Source: Prevotella sp. (GTDB lineage: Bacteria > Bacteroidota > Bacteroidia > Bacteroidales > Bacteroidaceae). Taken from it: a DNA stretch of 64,000 bases. Both the position numbers and the translations under genes were made by a program. The stretch covers positions 1 through 64,000 of the forward strand of contig JAFPWS010000022.1 in NCBI GenBank assembly GCA_017412705.1, in the 5' to 3' direction. Positions 37,884-46,920 of the stretch are shown here, one piece after another. The notes beneath the pieces were generated by a model. That model searched no databases, was not told the origin of the DNA, and was given only the letters and a program-made list of their open reading frames with translations. How positions within the stretch are numbered: position 1 is the first letter of the stretch; every line of letters begins with the position of its first letter.

Positions 37884-39533
37884 ATGGCAAAAGAACAACA
37901 ACATCATCATCATCACTCCCCCTCGGGGGAGCCGGAGGGGGGGCATCACCACCACGGAGGAATGAAATCTCAGCTGACGCTGATAGTGGTAACGGCAGTG
38001 CTGCTGCTGGCAGCAGTATGGGTTGAGCACCGGTTCAGCCTCACTACATGGCAACTGCTGCTGGTCTATCTCGTACCTTATTTAATAATAGGGCACGGCA
38101 CGCTGAAGGAGGCAGCCGAGGGCATCGTGCACGGCAATGCTTTCAACGAACACTTCCTTATGTCGGTGGCTACGCTGGGTGCACTCTGTATCGGTTTCCT
38201 GCCTGGGGCGGAGACGGAGTTCCCCGAGGCCGTCTTCGTCATGCTGTTCTTCCAGGTCGGCGAGTTGTTCGAGGGCTATGCCGAGGGTAAGAGCCGCGAG
38301 AGCATTGCACACCTCATGGATATTCGCCCCGATGTGGCGCATGTGGTTAGGGCAGGCGAGGGCGGAAGCCGGGAAGAGGTGGCTGATGTGCATCCCGAGG
38401 ATGTCAGTATAGGCGAGGTCATCGTTGTGCGTCGCGGCGAGAAGATACCCTTGGACGGCATCGTCGTGGAGGGCTCTACCATGCTGAACACCGTAGCGCT
38501 GACGGGTGAGTCAGCCCCTCGTGAGGCTCATGTGGGCGACGAGGTCTACTCCGGTTGCATCAACATGTCGGCCCACATCCGTATCCGCACGACGAAGACG
38601 TTTGGTGAGAGCACCGTCTCCAAGGTGCTGGAGCTGGTGGAGAACGCCAGTGAGCGTAAGTCGGAGAGCGAGACCTTCATCACGAAGTTTGCACGTATCT
38701 ATACGCCCATCGTGGTCTTTGCCGCCCTGGCCCTGGCTATCGTACCTCCATTGGTGGACGGGGCGTGGTCGACGTGGATATACAGGGCTCTGATGTTCCT
38801 GGTGGTGTCGTGCCCCTGCGCCCTGGTGTTGAGCGTTCCCCTGACTTTCTTCGGAGGCATCGGTGGAGCGTCGCGCAAGGGTATCCTTGTCAAGGGCGCC
38901 AACTATATGGATGTGTTGTCGAAGGTGACGACGGTGGTCTTCGACAAGACGGGAACGCTGACGCATGGTCAGGTGAGTGACGAGCAGCAGGTGACGGGCG
39001 ACAGTCTGAAGGGCGATGCCCCTGCAGCCATGGAGGCTCTGAGAGCTGCCGGTGTGCAACGCATGGTCATGCTGTCGGGCGACCGCCGTGAGGCTGTCCG
39101 GCGCATTGCCGACCAGCTGCCTTTGCTGACCGAGTGGCATGCCGGGTTGCTGCCTACTGACAAGGTGGCTCTTTTCGAGCAATACCTCAGTCAGGGACCT
39201 GTGGCCTTTGTGGGCGACGGCATCAACGACGCCCCGGTGCTGGCCCGGGCCGATGTAGGTATCGCCATGGGAGCCTTGGGTAGCGACGCTGCCATCGAGG
39301 CCGCTGACGTGGTGCTGATGGATGACAAGCCGTCGAAAATAGCCACGGCCATTCGCGTCGCCCGTCGTACGCTGGCCATTGCCCGGCAGAATGTGTGGCT
39401 GGCCATTGGCATCAAGGTGGCTGTGCTGGTGTTGGCGACGCTCGGACTGGCTACCATGTGGATGGCGGTATTCGCTGATGTAGGTGTCACCGTGCTGTCT
39501 GTATTGAATGCAATGAGGGCTTTGAAGTGTTAA
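37884..39533 (+). CDS. P1B-type metal ATPase lacking the nucleotide-binding domain
   Basis: 549 residues. The His-rich N-terminus (H-H-H-H-H, H-H-H-H-G-G) replaces the usual metal-binding domain; membrane helices follow, with the actuator motif L-T-G-E-S-A, the metal-site helix S-C-P-C-A-L-V (about residue 309), D-K-T-G-T-L-T (354), M-L-S-G-D (about 396) and G-D-G-I-N-D-A-P (445). Between D-K-T-G-T and S-G-D there are only about 38 residues where the family has about 130, and no S-x-H-P motif. The whole ATP-binding N domain is therefore absent, with the frame intact. Likely once a Zn/Cd/Co exporter (ZntA-like by C-P-C). Activity is doubtful unless ATP binds differently. Confidence 0.88.
   Translation: MAKEQQHHHHHSPSGEPEGGHHHHGGMKSQLTLIVVTAVLLLAAVWVEHRFSLTTWQLLLVYLVPYLIIGHGTLKEAAEGIVHGNAFNEHFLMSVATLGALCIGFLPGAETEFPEAVFVMLFFQVGELFEGYAEGKSRESIAHLMDIRPDVAHVVRAGEGGSREEVADVHPEDVSIGEVIVVRRGEKIPLDGIVVEGSTMLNTVALTGESAPREAHVGDEVYSGCINMSAHIRIRTTKTFGESTVSKVLELVENASERKSESETFITKFARIYTPIVVFAALALAIVPPLVDGAWSTWIYRALMFLVVSCPCALVLSVPLTFFGGIGGASRKGILVKGANYMDVLSKVTTVVFDKTGTLTHGQVSDEQQVTGDSLKGDAPAAMEALRAAGVQRMVMLSGDRREAVRRIADQLPLLTEWHAGLLPTDKVALFEQYLSQGPVAFVGDGINDAPVLARADVGIAMGALGSDAAIEAADVVLMDDKPSKIATAIRVARRTLAIARQNVWLAIGIKVAVLVLATLGLATMWMAVFADVGVTVLSVLNAMRALKC
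37917..37943. repeat. REP-like G/C palindrome inside the ATPase coding sequence
   Basis: CCCCCTCGGGGG followed by AGCCGGAGGGGGG, of the same style as 32171-32282. It is translated in frame as S-P-S-G-E-P-E-G-G between two His clusters. Confidence 0.6.
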
Positions 39534-39570
39534 AATACTTTTCTTTGCCGTTAGTGTGGGAAAAAAATGC

Positions 39571-39578
39571 TATCTTTG
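39571..39578 (+). promoter_or_regulatory. -7 box (TATCTTTG) of the nucleotidyltransferase gene
   Basis: TATCTTTG, 41 bp before the ATG at 39620, with TTTG at 39544-39547. Confidence 0.75.
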
Positions 39579-39619
39579 CAGTCACTAATGATATAAGAAC
39601 ACTTATTATACTTACTATT

Positions 39620-40531
39620 ATGAAACCAACATTATTTCTTTTAGCAGCTGGCATGGGTAGCCGCTACGGCGGTCTGAAACAGCTCGACGGGCTGGGCCCC
39701 AACGGTGAGACCATCATGGACTATAGTATCTACGACGCCATCCAGGCAGGCTTTGGCAAGATAGTCTGGGTAATCCGCAAGGATTTCGAGGACCAGTTCC
39801 GCCAGCAGATACTTTCCAAATATGAGGCAAAGATACCCTGTGAGCTTTGTTTCCAGGGACTGGACGCCCTGCCGGCAGGCTTCAAGGTGCCCGAAGGTCG
39901 TCAGAAGCCATGGGGTACCAACCATGCTGTGCTGATGGGTAAGGACGTCATCAAGGAGCCTTTCTGCGTCATCAATTGCGACGACTTCTACGGTCGCGAT
40001 GCTTTCATGCAGATTGGCAAGTACCTGTCCGGACTGCCCGAGGGTGCCAAGAACGAGTATGCCATGGTGGGCTTCCGCGTCTGCAACACGCTGTCCGAGA
40101 ACGGTAGCGTGGCCCGTGGTGTCTGTGCCTACAACGACAAGCGCCACCTGACGGATGTCGTGGAGCGGACGGAGATTATGCGCATCGACGGTACCATCAA
40201 ATACAAGGACGAGGAGGGCGAGTGGCAGCCGCTGGAGGAGAACGTTCCCGTATCAATGAATATGTGGGGCTTCACGCCTGACTACTTCCAGTATTCGGAG
40301 GAGTACTTCAAGGAGTTCCTCAGCGACCCGAAGAACATGGAGAACCTGAAGGCCGAATTCTTCATTCCGCTGATGGTCAACAAGCTGATAAACGACGGTA
40401 CGGCTACTTGCGAGGTGCTCGACACCACCTCTAAATGGTTCGGCGTGACCTACGCCGCCGACCGCGAGGATACCGTCAAGCGTATCCAGAAGCTGGTAGA
40501 CGAGGGCGTTTATCCTAATAAGCTGTTCTAA
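39620..40531 (+). CDS. Sugar nucleotidyltransferase-family protein
   Basis: 303 residues. N-terminal L-A-A-G-M-G-S-R-Y-G-G-L-K-Q is a variant of the NTP-binding L-A-A-G-x-G-T-R motif; V-I-N-C-D-D-F-Y-G-R-D-A is the metal site. Size and the R-Y-G-G-L-K-Q form are typical of an uncharacterised Bacteroidota family. The sugar is unknown. The ATG at 39620 follows the promoter box; the frame upstream lies in the ATPase end. Probably co-transcribed with the DHH gene 7 bp downstream. Confidence 0.85.
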   Translation: MKPTLFLLAAGMGSRYGGLKQLDGLGPNGETIMDYSIYDAIQAGFGKIVWVIRKDFEDQFRQQILSKYEAKIPCELCFQGLDALPAGFKVPEGRQKPWGTNHAVLMGKDVIKEPFCVINCDDFYGRDAFMQIGKYLSGLPEGAKNEYAMVGFRVCNTLSENGSVARGVCAYNDKRHLTDVVERTEIMRIDGTIKYKDEEGEWQPLEENVPVSMNMWGFTPDYFQYSEEYFKEFLSDPKNMENLKAEFFIPLMVNKLINDGTATCEVLDTTSKWFGVTYAADREDTVKRIQKLVDEGVYPNKLF

Positions 40532-40538
40532 AAGGAGA

Positions 40539-41576
40539 ATGCTGAACAATATCATGACAGACGGGGAGTGCACGATGCTGCGCTCCCTCATTGATACAGC
40601 AGAAACCATCGTGGTCTGCTGCCATACCAATCCTGACGGAGACGCCATAGGCTCTATGTTGGGATGGGGCAATGTGCTTCACCAGTTGGGCAAGGAACCG
40701 CTGCTCGTTGCCCCCGACCAGTATCCCGACTATCTGCAGTGGATGCCCAACTCAGAGAAGATAGTCCGCTACGACAAGCGTAAAGACTATGTGGATACGG
40801 TGCTGAAGATTGCCGACCTGGTGTTCTGTCTGGACTTCAACACCTTGTCGCGAACGGAGTGCATGGAGCAGGCATTGGCTGAGTCGCCGGCCAAGAAAGT
40901 CCTGATAGACCACCATCTGAACCCCGATATCGATGCCGTGCTGTCGGTATCCTGCCCTGAGTCGTCCAGCACCTGCGAGCTGGTGTTCCGCGTCGTGTGG
41001 CAGATGGGACTTTTCGAACAGCTGGGGAAACACTTTGCCGGACCTGTCTATTGTGGCATGATGACGGATACGGGAGGCTTTACGTTCAACTCCAACGACC
41101 CGGCCATCTTCTTCATCATCAGCCAGTTGCTGACTAAGCGCATCAACAAGGACAAGATATTTCGCAACGTCTATCATAACTATTCCGAGCATCGTCTGCG
41201 CATGGTCGGACATGTACTGTGTAACTGTCTGGTGGTCGACGAGACACACCATGCCGCCTATTACACTCTGACTCGTAAGGACCTGAAGCGCTTCAAGTTC
41301 ATGAAGGGCGATGCGGAGGGGCTGGTCAATATGCCGTTGCAAATCAAGGGCTTGAAGCTCAGCATCTCGCTGCGTGAGGACAGTGAGCGCGACAACCTGG
41401 TATGGGTCAGCCTGCGTTCGGTCGACGACTTCCCTTGCAATAAGATGGCCGAACAGTTCTTCAATGGTGGAGGCCACCTGAATGCCTCGGGAGGACGGGT
41501 CAATGGCACCATGGACGATGCGGTCAATACCGTCCGCAAAGCCATTAAGGCCTTTGAGGGCCTACTGATAAAGTGA
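40539..41576 (+). CDS. DHH-family phosphoesterase (NrnA-like)
   Basis: 345 residues. Motifs in order: H-T-N-P-D-G-D-A-I-G-S (metal), D-F-N-T-L, I-D-H-H-L-N-P (the DHH motif), M-M-T-D-T-G-G-F, and the C-terminal DHHA1 G-G-G-H-L-N-A-S-G-G. This is the layout of NrnA, which degrades nano-RNA, pAp or cyclic dinucleotide products. Cytosolic. A second ATG (40554) lies five codons in. It starts 7 bp after the preceding gene. Confidence 0.92.
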   Translation: MLNNIMTDGECTMLRSLIDTAETIVVCCHTNPDGDAIGSMLGWGNVLHQLGKEPLLVAPDQYPDYLQWMPNSEKIVRYDKRKDYVDTVLKIADLVFCLDFNTLSRTECMEQALAESPAKKVLIDHHLNPDIDAVLSVSCPESSSTCELVFRVVWQMGLFEQLGKHFAGPVYCGMMTDTGGFTFNSNDPAIFFIISQLLTKRINKDKIFRNVYHNYSEHRLRMVGHVLCNCLVVDETHHAAYYTLTRKDLKRFKFMKGDAEGLVNMPLQIKGLKLSISLREDSERDNLVWVSLRSVDDFPCNKMAEQFFNGGGHLNASGGRVNGTMDDAVNTVRKAIKAFEGLLIK

Positions 41577-41650
41577 GATGGGAAAAGTTAAAAAACTCCA
41601 AGGCCTTGTGATTTCTTTGGGCTCATTTCTCATTTCTCGCTGAAAAAGCG

Positions 41651-41658
41651 TAACTTTG
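41651..41658 (+). promoter_or_regulatory. -7 box (TAACTTTG) of the DUF4827-phosphohexomutase operon
   Basis: TAACTTTG followed by GCAGCCG, giving a leader of about 105 nt. Confidence 0.75.
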
Positions 41659-41659
41659 C

Positions 41660-41732
41660 AGCCGAATTGACATTCAACCTGCGAGAACAGGCTACGCCTC
41701 AGCAATTCGAGCGAGCTCGATTGCATTCGGCT
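41660..41732 (+). promoter_or_regulatory. Foldable 5' leader
   Basis: AGCCGAAT (41660-41667) pairs with ATTCGGCT (41725-41732). Inside are CCTG-cgagaa-CAGG and GCAATtCGAG-cgag-CTCGATTGC (41702-41724), giving a three-way-junction layout. The start of the outer stem may lie at or before the transcription start, so only the inner hairpins are secure. Regulatory function unknown. Confidence 0.4.
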
Positions 41733-41769
41733 TGCACTGTCCTTGCGCCGATTTAAGAATATAAGAAGC

Positions 41770-42438
41770 ATGAAGAGACTGATTTATCCCATATTAATGC
41801 TGTTGGCTGTGCTGTTCTACACCAGTTGTCAGAGCTATGAGACCTATGGTGACAAGAAAGCCAAGGAGCGCGAGGCTATCGAGCAGTTCATCACCAAGAG
41901 AGGCATCAGGGTCATCGACGAGGAAACCTTCGCGGCACGAGGCAATAAGACCAGCGTCGCCGACAACGAGTTTGTCAGGCTGAACCGTTCCGGTGTCTAT
42001 ATGCAGATAGTCCGCGAGGGATGCGGCGCGCCTCTGGAAGAAGGCAAGTCCGTCAACCTGCTCTGCCGTTTCAGCGAGTATAACATCCTGACCGACTCGC
42101 TCATTGTGTGCAACAACAAGCAGTTCCATTTGTATAACTCGACGTATGGCATAATCGATACCTCCCAGTATGTCGACAAGATGAGTGTAACACGCTCTGG
42201 CACAACCATCACCGCCACCTTCATCGAGGGTGTCATGCTCTTGTTCCATTCGCAGACGGCATCGGTGCCCACGGGTTGGCTGGTTCCCCTGAACTACATC
42301 AATGTGGGACGTCCGGAGAAAGAGGGAGACCAGATAGCCAAGGTGAACCTGATAGTGCCGCACTCACAAGGCACCTATGAGGCCACGACGAGTGTCTATC
42401 CCTGCTACTACGAGATTACTTACGTAAGAGAAAAATAA
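41770..42438 (+). CDS. DUF4827 lipoprotein
   Basis: 222 residues. Signal with lipobox F-Y-T-S-C. After it: E-A-I-E-Q-F-I-T-K-R-G-I-R-V-I, then V-Y-M-Q-I-V-R-E-G-C-G, and L-V-P-L-N-Y-I-N-V-G-R. This outline fits DUF4827, a Bacteroidales lipoprotein family with an FKBP-like fold. It is unlikely to be an active isomerase, since most FKBP site residues are not visible. Co-transcribed with the phosphohexomutase 12 bp downstream. Confidence 0.8.
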   Translation: MKRLIYPILMLLAVLFYTSCQSYETYGDKKAKEREAIEQFITKRGIRVIDEETFAARGNKTSVADNEFVRLNRSGVYMQIVREGCGAPLEEGKSVNLLCRFSEYNILTDSLIVCNNKQFHLYNSTYGIIDTSQYVDKMSVTRSGTTITATFIEGVMLLFHSQTASVPTGWLVPLNYINVGRPEKEGDQIAKVNLIVPHSQGTYEATTSVYPCYYEITYVREK

Positions 42439-42450
42439 AACCCCAACAAT

Positions 42451-43830
42451 ATGACTCTGATTAAATCTATTTCCGGCATCCGCGGTACCATAGGCGGACG
42501 CACGGGTGATACCCTGAACCCTTTGGACATCGTAAAGTTTACCACCGCTTATGCCACTTTCATTCCACGCAAGTCGGGAAAGATTGTCGTAGGTCGTGAC
42601 GGACGCATCTCAGGTCCCATGGTCAGGGATGTGGTCTGTGGCACCCTCGTAGGTATGGGCTTCGACGTCATTGACATTGGCTATGCCACGACGCCTACTA
42701 CCGAGCTGGCAGTTCGTATGAGCGGAGCCGATGGTGGTATCATCATTACCGCCTCGCACAATCCCCGTCAGTGGAATGCCTTGAAGCTGCTCAACAGCGA
42801 GGGCGAGTTCCTGACGGCTGCTGACGGCAATAAGGTGCTGGAGATTGCTGAGAAGGAGGACTTCTGCTATGCCGAGGTAGACCAGCTGGGCCATATTACT
42901 GTGGATGACTCGTTTGACGACCGCCACATCCAGTCTGTCCTTGACCTGAAGCTGGTAGACAGCGATGCCATCCGTAAGGCGCGTTTCACCGTCTGCGTCG
43001 ACAGCATCAACAGCGTAGGAGGCATCATCCTGCCTAAGTTGCTGGAGCGTCTCGGGGTGGGCTATAAGTTCCTCAATGGCGAGGTGACGGGCGATTTCGC
43101 TCATAACCCCGAGCCTTTGGAGAAGAACCTGCAGGGCATCATGCAAGAGATGCGCACAGGCCACTACGATTTAGGTATAGTGGTAGACCCCGATGTGGAC
43201 CGCTTGGCATTCATCTGCGAGGATGGCACCATGTTTGGCGAGGAATATACGCTGGTGTCAGTGGCTGACTATGTGCTCTCCGAGACAGCGGGAAATACTG
43301 TCTCAAACTTGAGCTCTACCCGTGCACTGCGCGACGTGACAGAGCGTCATGGAGGAAAGTACACCGCTGCTGCTGTTGGCGAGGTGAACGTGACGACGAA
43401 GATGAAGGAGGTTGGTGCCGTGATTGGTGGCGAGGGCAATGGTGGTGTCATCTATCCTGAGAGCCACTACGGACGCGATGCCCTCGTAGGTATTGCCCTG
43501 TTCCTGACCTCGTTGGCCAAGAATGACTGTAAGGTAAGTGAGTTGCGTAAGACTTTCCCCGACTATCAGATAGCCAAGAACCGCATAGACCTGACTCCCG
43601 AAACGGATGTAGATGCCATATTGGTTAAGGTGAAGGAGATGTTTGCCCAGGATGCCACCGCACAGGTTAACGACATCGATGGCGTCAAGATTGATTTTCC
43701 AGACCGTTGGGTGCATCTGCGCAAGTCGAACACAGAACCCATCATCCGTGTCTATAGCGAGGCCCAGACCATGCTGGAGGCTGATGAGTTGGGTAAGCGG
43801 CTGATGCAGGTCGTCTACGACATGCAGTAA
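42451..43830 (+). CDS. glmM: Phosphohexomutase, probable phosphoglucosamine mutase
   Basis: 459 residues. S-G-I-R-G-T near the start, the phosphoserine loop T-A-S-H-N-P (about 100), D-P-D-V-D-R-L-A (metal, about 240), G-E-G-N-G-G-V-I (sugar loop), and R-K-S-N-T-E-P-I-I-R (phosphate site) are all present in the alpha-D-phosphohexomutase order. The length and sugar loop favour GlmM, which makes glucosamine 1-phosphate for peptidoglycan precursors; phosphomannomutase activity cannot be excluded. Ends immediately before the convergent barrel gene. Confidence 0.88.
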   Translation: MTLIKSISGIRGTIGGRTGDTLNPLDIVKFTTAYATFIPRKSGKIVVGRDGRISGPMVRDVVCGTLVGMGFDVIDIGYATTPTTELAVRMSGADGGIIITASHNPRQWNALKLLNSEGEFLTAADGNKVLEIAEKEDFCYAEVDQLGHITVDDSFDDRHIQSVLDLKLVDSDAIRKARFTVCVDSINSVGGIILPKLLERLGVGYKFLNGEVTGDFAHNPEPLEKNLQGIMQEMRTGHYDLGIVVDPDVDRLAFICEDGTMFGEEYTLVSVADYVLSETAGNTVSNLSSTRALRDVTERHGGKYTAAAVGEVNVTTKMKEVGAVIGGEGNGGVIYPESHYGRDALVGIALFLTSLAKNDCKVSELRKTFPDYQIAKNRIDLTPETDVDAILVKVKEMFAQDATAQVNDIDGVKIDFPDRWVHLRKSNTEPIIRVYSEAQTMLEADELGKRLMQVVYDMQ

Positions 43831-44466
43831 TTAGAAGTTCACGCCTGCATTGATGAAGATACAGCGCGAGTGTGCCGTGTCGAAGTCGTCCTTGCTGATA
43901 TTGGCAAGGCTTATGTCAATGCCGGCCTCTAAATAGATCATTTGGTACTCTGCTCCGCATCCCAGGCGCAGTCCACCGTCGAAACGCTTAAAGGTGTTGT
44001 AGGTGGATTGTGACACACGGGTGTGGTAGTTCTTTGTTTTACCAGAGACACCCACCGACAGGAATCCTCCTAAGAAAGGCTGGATGCGGAAGCCGCTGAT
44101 GTCGATGTTGTATTTGCAGACAATGGGTATCTGCATGTAGCCCAAGCGGTATTTGACGTTATAGCCGTCAACGCGGTTTACGCCACCCTTTTCTGAGTAG
44201 GCCAGTCCAAGCTCTAACCATAGTGGGGCATAGTAGGAGAGCTGGATGCCATAGACGCCACCCAGGAAGAGACCGGCATAGCTGTCAGCGTCGAGGTCCA
44301 GGTTGCCACTGCTGATGCTGGCAATGTTAAGACCCAGTCGCAGTCCGAAATAGTTACCTTGTCCGGCACGGTAGTAGCGGTCGTTGCCCTCCATGTGACG
44401 GTAATGCTGCGCTGTCGTCGGAAGGACGAACAGCGCAGTCAGTATCAGTATTAAGAGTTTCTTCAT
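43831..44466 (-). CDS. Outer-membrane beta-barrel protein (PorT-like)
   Basis: 211 residues with a signal peptide (L-I-L-I-L-T-A-L-F-V-L-P-T-T-A-Q). Alternating strands such as G-L-R-L-G-L-N-I-A-S-I, W-L-E-L-G-L-A-Y-S and L-G-C-G-A-E-Y-Q-M suggest an eight- to ten-stranded barrel, and the last residue is Phe (A-G-V-N-F), the usual BamA signal. The PorT/outer-membrane beta-barrel family is common in Bacteroidota; specific role unknown. It overlaps the aldehyde dehydrogenase stop by 4 bp. Confidence 0.8.
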   Translation of the reverse strand: MKKLLILILTALFVLPTTAQHYRHMEGNDRYYRAGQGNYFGLRLGLNIASISSGNLDLDADSYAGLFLGGVYGIQLSYYAPLWLELGLAYSEKGGVNRVDGYNVKYRLGYMQIPIVCKYNIDISGFRIQPFLGGFLSVGVSGKTKNYHTRVSQSTYNTFKRFDGGLRLGCGAEYQMIYLEAGIDISLANISKDDFDTAHSRCIFINAGVNF

Positions 44467-45911
44467 TCGTTGTAATGTGTATCAAGGTAGGTTACGTGGG
44501 TAACGAGGTATTCCTCGATACCGTGCTTGCCATCAGCACCACCGATGCCCGACTTCTTCACGCCAGCGTGGAAGCCCTGCATGGCCTCGAAGTGCTCGCG
44601 GTTGATGTAGGTCTCGCCGAACTCGAGCTCGCGAGCCACACGGGTTGCCGTGTCGATATCCTTGGTGAAGACGCTCGATGCCAGTCCGTATTCGCAGTCG
44701 TTGGCCCACTGGATGACCTGCTCGATAGTGTCGAACTCAACCAATGGGATGACGGGACCGAAGGTCTCTTCGTGGATGATGTCCATATCTTGGGTGCAGT
44801 TGTCCAGTACGGTGGCAGCATAGAAGTAGCCCTTGTTGCCTACACGGTGTCCGCCGCATAGCAGCTTGGCTCCCTGACTGATGGCACGCTCTACCTTCTC
44901 CGTTACGCTCTCCAGAGCACGAGCCTCTACCAACGGCCCCATGTCTACGGTGTGGTCCTGGCAGACGTCGCCAACCTTGACTGCCGACATCTTCTCGACC
45001 AGGATGTCGGTGAACTCCTTCTTGACAGCCTTGTCCACATAGACGCGTTCTGCATTGTTGCAGATCTGACCGTTGTTGCCAATGCGTGAGTCGACAATCC
45101 ACTGGGCTGCCTTCTCCAGGTCGGCATCCTTGCAGACAATGGCAGGAGCCTTGCCACCCAGCTCGAGGCTGACCTTCGTAATGTTCTTCGATGCGGCAGC
45201 CATGATACTCTCGCCGGCACCTACCGAACCTGTCACACTGACAATGTCAATCTTCGGGCTTCCAGCCATCTCGTTACCAATGACGCTACCCTTGCCGGTC
45301 ACGATATTGATGACGCCCTTGGGCAGTCCCACCTTGTCTACCACTTCACCGAATACGGTACAGTTCTCTGGTGTCAGCTGTGAGGGCTTGATGACGATAG
45401 TACAGCCTGCAATCAGCGCAGCGCCAGCCTTGCGGGCAATGAGGAAGAAGGGGAAGTTCCAAGGCAGGATGCCTGCTACTACACCGATGGGCTTCTTCGT
45501 CAGGAAGATGGTCTCGTTAGGACGGTCGCTGGGGATGATTTCACCCTCAATGTGGCGTGCAAAGCTGGCCATATAGTCAAAATACTCTGCTGTCACGTCC
45601 ACCTCGATGGTAGCCCACGTCAGGGTCTTGCCCTGCTCGCGCATGATGATGTCGATGAATTCCTCACGACGCTCACGGATGCCGTTGGCCAGCTTCTTCA
45701 GCCATCCTGCACGCTCGATGGCAGGAGTCTTGGCCCATGACTTCTGAGCAGCACGGGCTGCGTCGAGCGCACGGTTTACGTCTTCAAGGGTTCCTTCTGG
45801 CTGACGGGAGATGACTTCCTCTGTCGATGGGTTCAACACGTCAATCCATTTGCCGTTACTGCTCTGGCAGAACTGGCCGTCAATGTACATTCTTAAGTCT
45901 TTCATAAGCAT
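44463..45911 (-). CDS. aldA: Lactaldehyde/glycolaldehyde-type aldehyde dehydrogenase
   Basis: 482 residues. The NAD-binding P-W-N-F-P and K-P-S-Q-L-T-P-E-N, catalytic E in L-E-L-G-G-K-A-P, and Cys in N-N-G-Q-I-C-N-N-A-E-R-V-Y are all present. The last motif closely resembles E. coli AldA, which oxidises L-lactaldehyde from fucose and rhamnose and also glycolaldehyde. Two ATGs (45911 and 45905) are equally placed. It lies 30 bp after nagB, in a run with the barrel gene; together they suggest sugar or host-glycan catabolism. Confidence 0.88.
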   Translation of the reverse strand: MLMKDLRMYIDGQFCQSSNGKWIDVLNPSTEEVISRQPEGTLEDVNRALDAARAAQKSWAKTPAIERAGWLKKLANGIRERREEFIDIIMREQGKTLTWATIEVDVTAEYFDYMASFARHIEGEIIPSDRPNETIFLTKKPIGVVAGILPWNFPFFLIARKAGAALIAGCTIVIKPSQLTPENCTVFGEVVDKVGLPKGVINIVTGKGSVIGNEMAGSPKIDIVSVTGSVGAGESIMAAASKNITKVSLELGGKAPAIVCKDADLEKAAQWIVDSRIGNNGQICNNAERVYVDKAVKKEFTDILVEKMSAVKVGDVCQDHTVDMGPLVEARALESVTEKVERAISQGAKLLCGGHRVGNKGYFYAATVLDNCTQDMDIIHEETFGPVIPLVEFDTIEQVIQWANDCEYGLASSVFTKDIDTATRVARELEFGETYINREHFEAMQGFHAGVKKSGIGGADGKHGIEEYLVTHVTYLDTHYNE

Positions 45912-45941
45912 GTTTGTTTTTAGTAGATAGTTTTTAGTAGT

Positions 45942-46736
45942 TTATAATATGTTGTCTTTCTCAATGTCTTTGAAATATTTGTAGGTAGAAACCTTCAGCT
46001 CGTCTGTGGCAGGCTCGTCAGCTACGATGATGCCGTGCTGGTGCATCTGCAGGGCCGAGATGGTCCACTCGTGCGTCACAGCTCCCTCGATGGCAGCCTT
46101 CAGCGCACGGGCCTTGTGGTGGCCGTTCACCAGAATCATCACCTCGTGGGCGTCCATCACGGTACCTACGCCAACGGTCAGCGCTAACTTGGGCACCTTG
46201 TTCACGTCGTTGTCGAAGAAACGGCTGTTGGCAATGATGGTATCCGTGGTCAGTGTCTTCACACGGGTACGGCTGGTCAGACTGGAGTAGGGCTCGTTGA
46301 AGGCAATGTGTCCGTCAGGACCTATGCCGCCGATGAACAGGTCAATGCCACCTGCCTCCTTTATCATCTCTTCGTAGTGCTGGCACTCTGCTGCCAGGTC
46401 CTTGGCATTGCCGTTTAGGATATGGATGTTCTCCTTCGGGCAGTCAATATGGTCGAACAGGTTGCGGGCCATGAAAGAGTGGTACGACTCGGGGTGGCTC
46501 TCGGGCAGGTTCACATACTCGTCCATGTTGAATGTCAGCACGTTCTTGAACGATACGCGTCCTTCCTTGTTTGCCTTTACCAGACAGGCATACATACCCT
46601 CGGGCGACGAGCCGGTTGGCAGACCTAATACAAATGGTTTCTCCTTCGTAGGCTGGAAGGCATTGATGCGCTCAATGACGTGTTCTGCAGCCCATTGCGA
46701 CATTTTCTGATAGTCAGGTTCAATGATTACTCTCAT
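45942..46736 (-). CDS. nagB: Glucosamine-6-phosphate deaminase
   Basis: 264 residues. L-G-L-P-T-G-S-S-P (phosphate loop), [23 protein letters not shown] (catalytic Asp and His), and V-G-V-G-T-V-M-D-A (allosteric site region) are the NagB set. It converts glucosamine 6-phosphate to fructose 6-phosphate and ammonia. The ATG at 46736 is the first with NagB homology; the upstream frame is promoter DNA. Confidence 0.96.
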   Translation of the reverse strand: MRVIIEPDYQKMSQWAAEHVIERINAFQPTKEKPFVLGLPTGSSPEGMYACLVKANKEGRVSFKNVLTFNMDEYVNLPESHPESYHSFMARNLFDHIDCPKENIHILNGNAKDLAAECQHYEEMIKEAGGIDLFIGGIGPDGHIAFNEPYSSLTSRTRVKTLTTDTIIANSRFFDNDVNKVPKLALTVGVGTVMDAHEVMILVNGHHKARALKAAIEGAVTHEWTISALQMHQHGIIVADEPATDELKVSTYKYFKDIEKDNIL

Positions 46737-46769
46737 AAGTCTATAAATGAATGTGTTTGTTAATCCTTG

Positions 46770-46777
46770 CAAAGATA
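46770..46777 (-). promoter_or_regulatory. -7 box (TATCTTTG) of nagB
   Basis: TATCTTTG on the minus strand, 33 bp before the ATG at 46736. Confidence 0.75.
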
Positions 46778-46884
46778 CTGCAATTCGGGCTAATAACCAA
46801 GAAAAAAGCAAAATAAAATGCGATTTTTCTTCACATCTGACACAAAAAAGGGCAAAATAGTTTTTGTATTTGCGATTTTTCCCT

Positions 46885-46892
46885 TACTTTTG
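46885..46892 (+). promoter_or_regulatory. -7 box (TACTTTTG) of tamB
   Basis: TACTTTTG followed by GCACAGC, 28 bp before the ATG at 46921. Confidence 0.75.
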
Positions 46893-46920
46893 CACAGCTA
46901 ATGTATGCTGATGTGGAATT

